Assembly: GCA_902792435.1 (NCBI GenBank)
Contig: CADAZN010000003.1
Coordinates: 1-64,000, forward strand
DNA from: an uncultured Bacteroidales bacterium
GTDB taxonomy: Bacteria; Bacteroidota; Bacteroidia; Bacteroidales; Muribaculaceae
DNA: 64,000 nt
Direction: 5' to 3'
In this document: positions 52,601 to 61,191 of the stretch, in pieces
Position numbering within the stretch: position 1 is the stretch's first letter
Layout of the letters: the number at the start of each line of letters is the position of its first letter
Made by a program: the position numbers and the translations under genes
The notes under the pieces: model-generated
Database searches by the model: none
What the model was told of the DNA's origin: nothing
What the model saw: only the letters and a program-made list of their open reading frames with translations

Positions 52601-53466
52601 TTGAGGTTGAAGCCCCAGTAGGTGGCAACACCGCGAGCCTCGCGGATACCCTCAAGACGGTCGTAGTCGAAGTTCAGAGCGCGGTGACGTGCGGGCTGAT
52701 AGGTGTGGAAGAAGCCTTCGAGCAAGTAACCTGGAACACCATGCTTGAGCACGCCCAGATAGCCGCTGTACTGCTTGCCGTTGAGACGTGTAGCAGTGCT
52801 GTAGCTGCCATAGAAGCTGATGTCGCCACGCACGTTCATGTTGGTTACGCTATAGTGGCTCTGTGGCTCTATCTCGCCCATGTGGTGGAATGGCCACACG
52901 GTGCGTGCCATGTCGTCGCTTCCCTCCACACCAGGTCCGTTGTAGCCTGCATCACCTGTAGTGCCAGTGTCGTAGCCACGATACAGGAACAGTGGATAGT
53001 TGGTGCTGGTACCATCGGTTGAGGCGTTAGAGTGAGACGAAATGAACATATCGAAGTTACCCTCTTCTACCTCCTCGCAGATGTCGGCGAGGTTCTTGTT
53101 GTAGATGTGGTTGGGGTCGTAATCGCTGTTGGGAGTGGTGTAAGGCCAGGGGCCATTGGCCTCACGGCTCATAACGATGTTCTCGCTGTGCACGCCCACC
53201 GATTTCAGATAATCCTTAATGGCAAATGCGCGCGGCAGCGTGCCACGTCCTTCATAGAAGCCCAGGGTGTCGGTGTCCATCCATGTGGTACCCTCGGCAT
53301 TGAGCTGTCCAGTGTTGGGATGTCCAACGGTGGGCATTGGGCGATCGTTGGCGCCATAGCTGCCATGACCAGGGTTCAAATAAATGCGGAACTCATCGGT
53401 TGTCTTTGCCTGTAGTGAGAAACCAGCTACCGCGGCTGCTGCCAGTAAAAGTATAAATTTCTTCAT
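49624..53466 (-). CDS. Large secreted N-acetylmuramoyl-L-alanine amidase-like protein with dockerin-like C-terminus
   Basis: A 1280-residue protein with a signal peptide. Residues of about 25-300 form an Amidase_3-type domain: EFRIYLNPGHGS (first zinc ligand), EGRGTLPRAFAIKDYLKSVG, and MFISSHSNAS (last His). A carboxypeptidase-regulatory-like domain follows (GAQVVLKKNGTEVATYTVDNEW). Next are about 700 residues of beta-propeller/beta-rich sequence with SADRKLVGVSAV and similar repeats. The C-terminus carries GDVNGDGDVNSVDIT and GDQSGDGEITSVDIT, a dockerin-like pair, then a basic tail. It may process peptidoglycan or another cell-wall polymer. It follows a propeller gene by 14 bp, forming an operon. 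The catalytic Glu of the zinc site cannot be placed with certainty. Confidence 0.8.
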   Translation of the reverse strand: MKKFILLLAAAAVAGFSLQAKTTDEFRIYLNPGHGSYGANDRPMPTVGHPNTGQLNAEGTTWMDTDTLGFYEGRGTLPRAFAIKDYLKSVGVHSENIVMSREANGPWPYTTPNSDYDPNHIYNKNLADICEEVEEGNFDMFISSHSNASTDGTSTNYPLFLYRGYDTGTTGDAGYNGPGVEGSDDMARTVWPFHHMGEIEPQSHYSVTNMNVRGDISFYGSYSTATRLNGKQYSGYLGVLKHGVPGYLLEGFFHTYQPARHRALNFDYDRLEGIREARGVATYWGFNLNGKGEIAGTVKDMHEKIVENLYKYAYGTDDQWLPLNGAQVVLKKNGTEVATYTVDNEWNGFFAFFNLEPGNYTVEATAEGYKLLDEPIAATVTANNTCYSFIKLENENYVPEEEVYENYPDPVQPAYLKLPGEIVFAQDEGTTYEGIVGNVAQALQYGDSTIVLSHEGQLAHLYLVDNNTKQVVKELSTEGIFSMSEANFYNQIGSIALSADRKLVGVSAVRTSFNNDYTDGYPRGTMYAYYWNDFDAAPTEWFTSQYSSNFYRADAGLGLAVSGPIKEAVVCVPIATNSTNTRGVRPAFFVISEGNLVSTSRANANNTITLVELGDPLATEGNFGNYNVDNYGTIKVAVSPFNDHAFIIGGSKCGKLYEFPVTTDGGVPECNVFNADEELLGNGMQIFKYAGHKLLVAPYGTKNDVKGIKIYDINDGLANAKYVYTVNTNLNTAKAITANTADFAWAGAKVIGEDIHAYLAGSDANIVKFATDGVEQPVVKGIYAYDLNYNLEGDNYTFTFKANDNANEGYITFRDVDTDEVLATFPLSNVVVGANQITIPVADLPSVPEGQQGCIKMHWEITLVGDPIARINKLNDPDQFSFNRIGNAVDDNPESPYFGRFYLVNRIGSSNTSNAIYAYTPEWQQIGGPISGEYTLGNPFRLDIDQNGTVYLANWADGARSGVFKLNPETLSGDLEPFFIGSHASDGTITNDAGQMMCTSTPSVFVTGTGANTHMYCHLEDANNDISQYNIGNEDGTIMESWNAAPTRLWGIGAKLISTHAAVVGESQEGGIWVVQNRSAGQNNSGVPSIIYVNPEGQIVYNSGDVENPIHEHLTGTQYCAGAISADGTELVVNQPDGTLKFFEVQYGSDGVPTLTYKYEYKHGVGNLVTQINYDYAGNLFVSAGKLAILSMPTENNTHTTPAKSDYIVMTGEEQQVIPGDVNGDGDVNSVDITILYNYLLNGDTEGMVNGDQSGDGEITSVDITAVYNVILGSKKKIKK

Positions 53467-53480
53467 AACGTGGTTCCTCC

Positions 53481-54383
53481 TTATTTAGTAAAGTTAATAA
53501 TATAAGCCTCGCCTGAGGGAGTAGAGAACGCAATCTTGCCATCGGCTGGCAGCGGATACATGGCAATCACGTCGTCGCCAGTGAGCACCTGCTTGTCGCC
53601 GCTCAGGTCAAGAACCACAACCTCGCTCGAGGTGAACACCTCGCCGTTGTCCTTGCAGTCCATAGCCACTACCATGTCATTGCCCATCCATTTGGGAGCG
53701 CGGTAGTTGCCAAGGCTAATCAGGCCACTGCCGTCAAGGTTGCACACATAGGCACCGTTGCCACTGCAGCAAAAGAGCACCTTGCTGGCATCGGGCGACA
53801 TCGAAGCCCAGATGTAGCGGTAGCCGCTACCCTTGGGAGCGAGCATCCGCGTCTTGCCATTCTGGGTGATGTACATGTAATAGTCACGTGTCGAGAGCAC
53901 TGGTGCGTTCACCTGTGCCTTGCCATTGTCAAGAGCTTTTTTCGACATTTTGCCCTTGTTGACGGCCACTGCGGTGTTTCCGTCAATTGCCACGCCTTGC
54001 AGGTCACGGGTGGGTTTCACGAGCTGTTGCTCGGCACCGGTCAGCAGATTTTTGGTCTTCACGGCCTTCATCTGCAAGTGCTTCTTGTTGGTCGACCTCT
54101 CACGATAGACCACTGTCGTGCCATCGGCCGAGATCTGCGCGTCGTGGCCGGCTCCCTGCGCCCGGGTAACCACCTGAGTGGCGCCAGTTGCCAAGTCCAC
54201 TTTAGTGAGACCGCAGTTGTAGTCGGTAGTCACCAGGATGTAGTCACCCTGGGGGCTGATGGCTGCAACTTTATTGGCGGCATTCTCGGGAACGTTCACC
54301 TTGTCGATCGAGGTAACATTCACGAGTTGCGCCATCCCACTAAAAGACACGCACAATGCTAAAGCAAATAAAACTTTTCTCAT
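53481..54383 (-). CDS. Secreted beta-propeller (TolB/PD40-like) protein
   Basis: A 300-residue protein with a signal peptide (MRKVLFALALCVSFSGMAQ). The repeats AAISPQGDYILVTTDYN, DAQISADGTTVVYRE, ASMSPDASKVLFCC and MYPLPADGKIAFSTPSG are PD40/WD40-like blades, about five or six in number. It is the first gene of a two-gene operon with the amidase-like protein, 14 bp apart. Such propellers usually bind a partner protein or peptide; a role in regulating the amidase is inference. Confidence 0.75.
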   Translation of the reverse strand: MRKVLFALALCVSFSGMAQLVNVTSIDKVNVPENAANKVAAISPQGDYILVTTDYNCGLTKVDLATGATQVVTRAQGAGHDAQISADGTTVVYRERSTNKKHLQMKAVKTKNLLTGAEQQLVKPTRDLQGVAIDGNTAVAVNKGKMSKKALDNGKAQVNAPVLSTRDYYMYITQNGKTRMLAPKGSGYRYIWASMSPDASKVLFCCSGNGAYVCNLDGSGLISLGNYRAPKWMGNDMVVAMDCKDNGEVFTSSEVVVLDLSGDKQVLTGDDVIAMYPLPADGKIAFSTPSGEAYIINFTK

Positions 54384-54562
54384 AAATGCTTAGTTTTTTA
54401 GTTAGACAAAAAGTTAATTATAGTAATGAATTTATCTTTTACTCTGTCAATTATTATAAATCTCAAATTAATTGCCCCAAAATTATTAAAAAATATTGAA
54501 ACTTCCAAAAAAACTTTTCAACATCCCAATCTTTATATTACAAATTGTAACCACCTCCAAAC

Positions 54563-54605
54563 AAAAAACAGCACTACCCTGCCCTCGCGGGGGCAGAGCA
54601 GTGCT
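54563..54605 (-). terminator. Terminator of the SH3 protein gene
   Basis: AGCACT...CTGCCC pairs with GGGCAG...AGTGCT, followed on the minus strand by T-rich sequence (54563-54569). The remaining 54384-54562 shows no gene. Confidence 0.7.
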
Positions 54606-54635
54606 CAACATCTCATCACTTGTTTTCACGCGCGG

Positions 54636-55154
54636 TTACGGGCACGTGGTAAGTGAGTTGGAGCAAATCCTGTCGAGAAGCATCCAACCAGTGTATCGGC
54701 CATCATCGGTCACCACTTTTACCCACTTGCCACGCACTGCAAGCGGGTGGAGAAGAATCTGGTCGCTGTGAACCACTTTCACTAGCGGGGCCCTAGTCGA
54801 GGGCTTAGTCCTAAGGAAATTCTCCTGCTCGCCAGCCACTCCAAACGCCACTATCGAATTGTGAATCCAATAGCCTGTTTTTGAGCCATGGAGCTTGATT
54901 TCTTGATTCTCCTCGGCCTCATAGATGCTTTCCTCTATCCTCCACCAGCCATTTTTAACCTTGCCCAACAGCACCTCATAGGAACCCTTGTCGGTGGGCA
55001 GAGTCATAGCCACTCGGGCATTGGCTCGGGGGGCGGTGCGTATGTTAGTCACAGGGCCTTTTGAATCAACAACGTAGGCAGGCACAGCGTTTTGTGCGAC
55101 TGCCACCACTGGCAACAAGAATGCCACAGCAAGCAATAAAAATATTTTTTTCAT
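54636..55154 (-). CDS. Secreted SH3-domain protein
   Basis: A 172-residue protein with a signal peptide (MKKIFLLLAVAFLLPVVAVAQ). Two bacterial SH3-like units are visible: VVDSKGPVTNIRTAPRANARVAMTL..GSYEVLLGKVKNGWWRIEE and NFLRTKPSTRAPLVKVVHSDQILLHPLAVRGKWVKV. Such domains commonly bind peptidoglycan peptides or other cell-envelope partners. It is monocistronic. No catalytic domain is attached. Confidence 0.8.
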   Translation of the reverse strand: MKKIFLLLAVAFLLPVVAVAQNAVPAYVVDSKGPVTNIRTAPRANARVAMTLPTDKGSYEVLLGKVKNGWWRIEESIYEAEENQEIKLHGSKTGYWIHNSIVAFGVAGEQENFLRTKPSTRAPLVKVVHSDQILLHPLAVRGKWVKVVTDDGRYTGWMLLDRICSNSLTTCP

Positions 55155-55328
55155 AATTGATTTGTTTTAAATGGTTTTTATAAGTTTGACAAATATAATA
55201 TTTTTGGCTGTCATCTCAAAAAATCCAAAGAGTTTTTAAGCAAAAATCAAAAAAAAATGTATTTTTAGATAAATTAGGCTGCGTATAGGAAATGTTCAAA
55301 TAAATTTGGCATTTCACTCGACTTGCAC

Positions 55329-55336
55329 TAATTTTG
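55329..55336 (+). promoter_or_regulatory. -7 element of the GHL10 gene
   Basis: TAATTTTG, 44 bp before the ATG at 55381. Confidence 0.55.
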
Positions 55337-55380
55337 CAACTTAAAGAAAACATTAACCATCGTTTTTAACCTAAAATGCT

Positions 55381-57984
55381 ATGACACAATCGACACGTTT
55401 CTGTGCTTTAATGTTGCTTGCAGCGACAATTGGCCTTGCAGCGCAGGCAGCTTCTTACACCTACACAGTCCCTAAGCATGAGTTCCGCTCGGCATGGGTG
55501 GCAACCGTGTGGTGCCTTGACTGGCCCGAGACTCAAGCCTATGGAGCCAACGCCGAAGCCAAGCAAAAGGCTCAGCTCAACCGCATGCTCGACTCGCTCA
55601 AAAACAACAACTTCAACGCCATCAACTTCCAAGTGCGCTCGATGTGCGACGCCATGTATGAGTCGAGCTACGAGCCATGGTCAAGCTACTTGACTGGAAC
55701 TCGCGGACAAGTGCCCACGTGGGATCCACTCGCCTATGCCGTCGAGGCCTGCCACCAGCGCGGCATGGAATGCCATGCGTGGATTAATCCCTACCGCTAC
55801 AGCAGCAACGGCATTGACCAATGGGATGCAGCAGGCTGCCCTCAAGACTTGGCACTGCGACAGAGCGGACTGCTGCTGAGCGCTGGCAACTATGTGGTCC
55901 TTGACCCGGCACGCGACGAGACGGTGGAGCGCATTGTGAACGTGTGTCAGGAAATTATCACAAAATATGACGTGGACGGAATTCTCTACGACGACTATTT
56001 CTATCCTGACGGAATCAGCGCCGACAACAATGCCGGCGACTACCAAGAATGGCTCGACAGCAACGTGGACATGACCTTTGGCGACTGGCGACGTGCCAAC
56101 GTTAACCGCATGGTGCGAGCCGTCTACAACATGATACAGGAAACCAGGCCCGACATTCGCTTCGGAATCTCGCCTGCTGGCGTGGCGGGAACGTCGGCCC
56201 CCAACTATGGCCTGCCACATTGCCCGGCTGGCAGCGACTGGCAGTACAACACCATCTACAGCGACCCGTTGGCGTGGCTCAACGAGAAGACTATCGACTA
56301 CATCTCGCCTCAGGTGTACTGGAAAATTGGCGCTACTGCCGACTACAGCAAAATAGTGCCCTGGTGGAACCAGGTGTGTGACTATTTCGACCGTCAGCTA
56401 TTCGTTTCCAACTCTATCTCAGGAATGACTAACACGAGCACCGAGCTTCAGCACGAGGAATATGCCAACGAGGTGCAGCTCAACCGCGACTACAGCTTCG
56501 ACGGCGCTCCAGGCGCTATATTCTACAGCTGTAAATATCTGTATCGCACCGGCAACCACGAGGAGCTTGCCACCTACCTCAAGCGCAAGGTGTTCACTCG
56601 TCCCGCTCTGCCACCAGCTATGCCGTGGAAACCAGGCAACAATCCTGGCGTAGTGACCAATCTCAATAGCCAGGACCATGTGCTGTCGTGGAACGGATTT
56701 GACAACTACAAGTACTCCATCTATGCTGTACCCAATAGTGTTGAGCCCGAGCAGTTTGCCAAGGAAGCCGAAATGCTTCTCGACGTGAGCTACACCACCA
56801 GCTACACCATCCCCGAGGGCGCACGCTACGGCTATTACTATGCCGTGTGCCCCGTTGACCGTACCGACAACGAATTTGAGCCGGCATTCCTCATCCCACC
56901 AGCCGATCAGCAGCTTGATGCCCCCGTGCTACTCTCGCCCGATAACGGCGCACTTGTGCCCGACCCATTCACTATGAGCTGGGAAGCAGTGCCCAACGCA
57001 CAAGGCTACATGATTGAGCTGGCTACCAATGAGGACTTCAGCGATGTGCGTCGCCAAACCACCACCTCGACCAGCATCTCGTCGAGTGCTTTTGGTGAGT
57101 TCCTGCCACGCAACTACTATTGGCGCGTGCGCTCTTGTGCCGAGGGCTATAGCGACGGTGTGAGCGAGACTCGCATGTGCTCGCCACAAGTGTTCACCAT
57201 CATCTATCCCGAGAACAATCAAGACAACATTCATCCGTCGTTCACCGCACAATGGCTCACCGGAGGCTCTAGTGCCGAGGCAACTCTTGAGATTGCCAGC
57301 GACGACGAGTTCAATAACATAGTCTTTACAGGCACCTCATCGACTGGCGAACTTGCCATTCCAAAATACACTCTCGTGCCTGGCACCTATTATTACATGC
57401 GCGTGCACATGATTGACAACGGCAACTATCGCGTTACCGGCACCGTGACATTCAAGACGGCCTATCTCGAGGCGACTCCGCCAACGTTTGCTATCCCAAC
57501 GGCTGGAGGTACACTCTATAGCGACCAGTATGTCACTGTCGACCGTCAAGAGGCGGCTGTGAGCTACACCATCGAAATTTCGACCAGTGCCACCACATGG
57601 GGGCGCACCCGCTTTGTGGAGACCGTGCGAGACTTCGCCTACCACACAACTTTGCCTGCAGGAGAGATTAAGGTTAACAACAAGCTCTTGGAGGAAGGCA
57701 AAACCTACTATGCCCGTGCTCGCGCCAGCTACAACACCGAGAATGGAGCTGCCAACACACCCTACGGCGACGTGATTTCTTTCGTCTACAACAGCGGCAC
57801 TGCGCCTGTGGCGATTCCTGGCGACGTGAACGGCGACGGCAGCATCACTGCTGCCGACGTTACCGCCCTCTACGACTACCTGCTCAACAACGACACCACC
57901 AATGTTGTAAACGGCGATCAAACTGGCGACGGCATCATCACTGCTGCCGACGTTACCGCAGTCTACACTATTCTGCTAGAGTAA
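55381..57984 (+). CDS. GHL10-type glycoside hydrolase-like protein with fibronectin-III and dockerin-like domains
   Basis: An 867-residue protein with a signal peptide ending AAQAAS. Residues of about 28-400 are a GHL10 (DUF187) barrel: EFRSAWVATVWCLDWPET, INFQVRSMCDAMYESSYEPWS, GMECHAWINPYR, DGILYDDYFYPD and DIRFGISPAGV. This family is related to GH13/GH10 barrels and acts on cell-wall or polysaccharide substrates. Fibronectin-III-like modules follow (about 430-780). The C-terminus has GDVNGDGSITAADVT and GDQTGDGIITAADVT, the same dockerin-like pair as in two other large proteins of the window. It is monocistronic and followed by an 8-bp repeat array. Confidence 0.87.
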   Translation: MTQSTRFCALMLLAATIGLAAQAASYTYTVPKHEFRSAWVATVWCLDWPETQAYGANAEAKQKAQLNRMLDSLKNNNFNAINFQVRSMCDAMYESSYEPWSSYLTGTRGQVPTWDPLAYAVEACHQRGMECHAWINPYRYSSNGIDQWDAAGCPQDLALRQSGLLLSAGNYVVLDPARDETVERIVNVCQEIITKYDVDGILYDDYFYPDGISADNNAGDYQEWLDSNVDMTFGDWRRANVNRMVRAVYNMIQETRPDIRFGISPAGVAGTSAPNYGLPHCPAGSDWQYNTIYSDPLAWLNEKTIDYISPQVYWKIGATADYSKIVPWWNQVCDYFDRQLFVSNSISGMTNTSTELQHEEYANEVQLNRDYSFDGAPGAIFYSCKYLYRTGNHEELATYLKRKVFTRPALPPAMPWKPGNNPGVVTNLNSQDHVLSWNGFDNYKYSIYAVPNSVEPEQFAKEAEMLLDVSYTTSYTIPEGARYGYYYAVCPVDRTDNEFEPAFLIPPADQQLDAPVLLSPDNGALVPDPFTMSWEAVPNAQGYMIELATNEDFSDVRRQTTTSTSISSSAFGEFLPRNYYWRVRSCAEGYSDGVSETRMCSPQVFTIIYPENNQDNIHPSFTAQWLTGGSSAEATLEIASDDEFNNIVFTGTSSTGELAIPKYTLVPGTYYYMRVHMIDNGNYRVTGTVTFKTAYLEATPPTFAIPTAGGTLYSDQYVTVDRQEAAVSYTIEISTSATTWGRTRFVETVRDFAYHTTLPAGEIKVNNKLLEEGKTYYARARASYNTENGAANTPYGDVISFVYNSGTAPVAIPGDVNGDGSITAADVTALYDYLLNNDTTNVVNGDQTGDGIITAADVTAVYTILLE

Positions 57985-58080
57985 CAAGAGGACAAGAGGA
58001 CAAGAAAACAAGAAAACAAGAGGACAAGAAAACAAGAGGACAAGAAAACAAGAGGACAAGAAAACAAGAGGACAAGAAAA
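57985..58080. repeat. 8-bp tandem repeat, unit CAAGARRA
   Basis: Twelve copies (CAAGAGGA or CAAGAAAA) starting at the first base after the stop codon of the GHL10 gene and running up to a terminator. It is a rotation of the unit at 49474-49553. Confidence 0.95.
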
Positions 58081-58111
58081 ATCAGCCTGGAACATTGAGT
58101 TCCAGGCTGAT
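58081..58111. terminator. Terminator hairpin
   Basis: ATCAGCCTGGAA pairs perfectly with TTCCAGGCTGAT, followed by T, between convergent genes. Confidence 0.85.
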
Positions 58112-58137
58112 TTCTATAACTTAATTATGCCCTACTG

Positions 58138-59334
<1,197 letters not shown>

Positions 59335-59340
59335 AGTTAT

Positions 59341-59440
59341 TTATCGTTAACAGTTTTCAGTAGTCAGTTCTCAGTTCTAGAGATTCTAGAGATACTAGTA
59401 TTGCCTAACCTCTCACTCTCCACTCTCACTCTCACTCTCC
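59341..59440. repeat. Low-complexity repeats (CAGTTnTCAGT, TTCTAGAGA, CTCTCACTCTCC)
   Basis: Three different short-unit tracts fill the gap between two minus-strand genes. The CAGTT tract is the reverse complement of the AACTGATAACTGA type at 48475-48660. Confidence 0.6.
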
Positions 59441-59444
59441 ACTC

Positions 59445-60416
59445 TCACTTTTTCCTCTCAATGATGTAGTGGAAGATGGCTTTTAACGCACGTGTGGTGT
59501 CGTTGTCGCCATACTCGTCGAGAAGGCTCTCGGCCTGATTGCATAGCTCACGCATTTTCAGCGATGCATACTCTATGCCACCGCAGTCTTTTGCCCATTC
59601 CACCAGCTGCTCGATGTCGCTTGTGGTGTAGTCACCCTTCCTGAGCAGCTGCATCATTTCGTTACGGCGGGGCGAGTGACGCTGCGAGAGAGCATAAATA
59701 AGTGGCAGAGTCACCTTTCCTTCACGCAGATCGTTGCCCGTGGGTTTGCCAACCACTGGGTCGTGGAAATAGTCGAAAGTGTCGTCCTTAATTTGAAAGC
59801 ACAATCCTAGCAGTCGAGCATACTCCTTGATGTTAGTGAGTTGTTCTGGCTGTGCGCCTGCGGCGATGCCTCCCACTTCAACACAGCTAGTGAACAGCGA
59901 TGCAGTCTTTTTACCTATAATGTTGAAATAAGTCTCCTCGCTTATAGTGTGATGGCGAGCCGTGTCAAACTGGTCAATCTCTCCCAATGAGAGGTCGGCT
60001 CCCAATGTTGCGAGCACCTTCAGTATGCTGCTGTTTCCTGTATTGACCGCACACACCAGAGCCCGGCTCACAAAGAAGTCGCCCACCAGCACAGCCACAT
60101 GATTGTCCCACACACCGTTAATGGTGTCGACACCACGGCGCTGCTTGCTCTGGTCGATGACATCGTCATGGATTAGCGATGCGTTGTGGAGCATCTCGAT
60201 AGCCGCTCCTGCAGTGATTACTTGATGATTAATTCCACCAAAAAGCCTGCCGCTGAGCAACACCATGATGGGTCTCAACTGCTTTCCTTTGGTTTTGAGA
60301 TAATTCGACACGATAGTGTTCATCAACGGGTTATCGCTACGCAATGTATCGTAGATGATGCGGTTGAGCTCGTTGAGTTCAGTGTCGATCGATTGCTTTA
60401 TGTCGGTTAACTTCAT
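59445..60416 (-). CDS. Polyprenyl diphosphate synthase
   Basis: A 323-residue protein from the ATG at 60416 (a second ATG one codon earlier is equivalent). Both aspartate-rich motifs are intact: HDDVIDQSKQRRG (first DDxxD) and QIKDDTFDYF (second DDxxD), with the lysine-bearing KQLRPIMVLLSGRLFG. It condenses isopentenyl diphosphate units on an allylic primer to make a long-chain prenyl diphosphate, most probably for menaquinone side chains. The chain length cannot be given from these motifs. The coding end is followed by repeats, then the dehydrogenase gene. Confidence 0.92.
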   Translation of the reverse strand: MKLTDIKQSIDTELNELNRIIYDTLRSDNPLMNTIVSNYLKTKGKQLRPIMVLLSGRLFGGINHQVITAGAAIEMLHNASLIHDDVIDQSKQRRGVDTINGVWDNHVAVLVGDFFVSRALVCAVNTGNSSILKVLATLGADLSLGEIDQFDTARHHTISEETYFNIIGKKTASLFTSCVEVGGIAAGAQPEQLTNIKEYARLLGLCFQIKDDTFDYFHDPVVGKPTGNDLREGKVTLPLIYALSQRHSPRRNEMMQLLRKGDYTTSDIEQLVEWAKDCGGIEYASLKMRELCNQAESLLDEYGDNDTTRALKAIFHYIIERKK

Positions 60417-60606
60417 CATTTTTCAATGTGCAAAAATAGCAATAATTATTATCCTTTACCCCATTTTAAGGAGAAATAATTCTAAAAAGTCATAAAATGA
60501 CGAAAAACTAGGGCGATTCCCTTCCTTCTAACCATAAACAACTATTCAAAATTTGTGTTTTTGTCTTTTTTTTGGCAAAAAAACAATCTATATCAAAGAT
60601 TTTGTC

Positions 60607-60614
60607 TAACTTTG
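60607..60614 (+). promoter_or_regulatory. -7 element, nearly leaderless
   Basis: TAACTTTG ends 8 bases before the ATG at 60622, so the mRNA probably begins at or next to the start codon. Confidence 0.5.
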
Positions 60615-60621
60615 ACGGATT

Positions 60622-61101
60622 ATGGACTTTACTTCAATTGAGTTTTATACTATAGCATTTTGCGTGGCGATGGTGCTGGTGGGATTTTTCTTGAAACAAA
60701 AAAGAATCAACCCGGCATCGTCAACCATCAATTCGCTTGAACTAGAAAAATTAGATGACGAACCTTCGACCGAATCCGATTCTGCGAGCCTAATAAAACT
60801 TAAGGCCAATGACGACGGCACCGTGACACTAGAGCGAACAGGATTCCAATTAGTTGACGGAGAAACGATTAATCTCATCACTACACTTGTTGATGACAAA
60901 CTCACAATAGAGGAAAAAAAGGGCAAAGTATCGGCTTTAGGAGGCAAAGAAGGTCAATATTCGGGTCACGTGACTCTAAGCTGTTTTCCGGTCCAGTCCA
61001 AGGTCTACATTCGCTACGACAGCAGCGTTACCGGCCAGTGGTGCAAGTTCTCTTTCAAGAACACTCCACGCAACAAAGCAGAACACGAATTGCGGTATTA
61101 G
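60622..61101 (+). CDS. Single-pass membrane protein of unknown function, 159 aa
   Basis: A transmembrane segment at residues of about 6-24 (IEFYTIAFCVAMVLVGFFL) is followed by a basic stop-transfer (KQKRIN), an acidic/Ser linker and a beta-rich soluble part of about 100 residues with VTLERTGFQLVDGETINLI and CFPVQSKVYIRYDSSVTGQWCKFSF. The family is not recognised. It lies 90 bp upstream of the PorZ-like gene in the same direction and may be co-transcribed. A type IX secretion link is suggested only by position. Confidence 0.6.
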   Translation: MDFTSIEFYTIAFCVAMVLVGFFLKQKRINPASSTINSLELEKLDDEPSTESDSASLIKLKANDDGTVTLERTGFQLVDGETINLITTLVDDKLTIEEKKGKVSALGGKEGQYSGHVTLSCFPVQSKVYIRYDSSVTGQWCKFSFKNTPRNKAEHELRY

Positions 61102-61191
61102 CATCCCCTAAAAACAACTATTACTTGATGTAACACAATTAAATAGCAGTTTTAACGTTATTATTAAATAAAGAAACAACACATTAAAACT

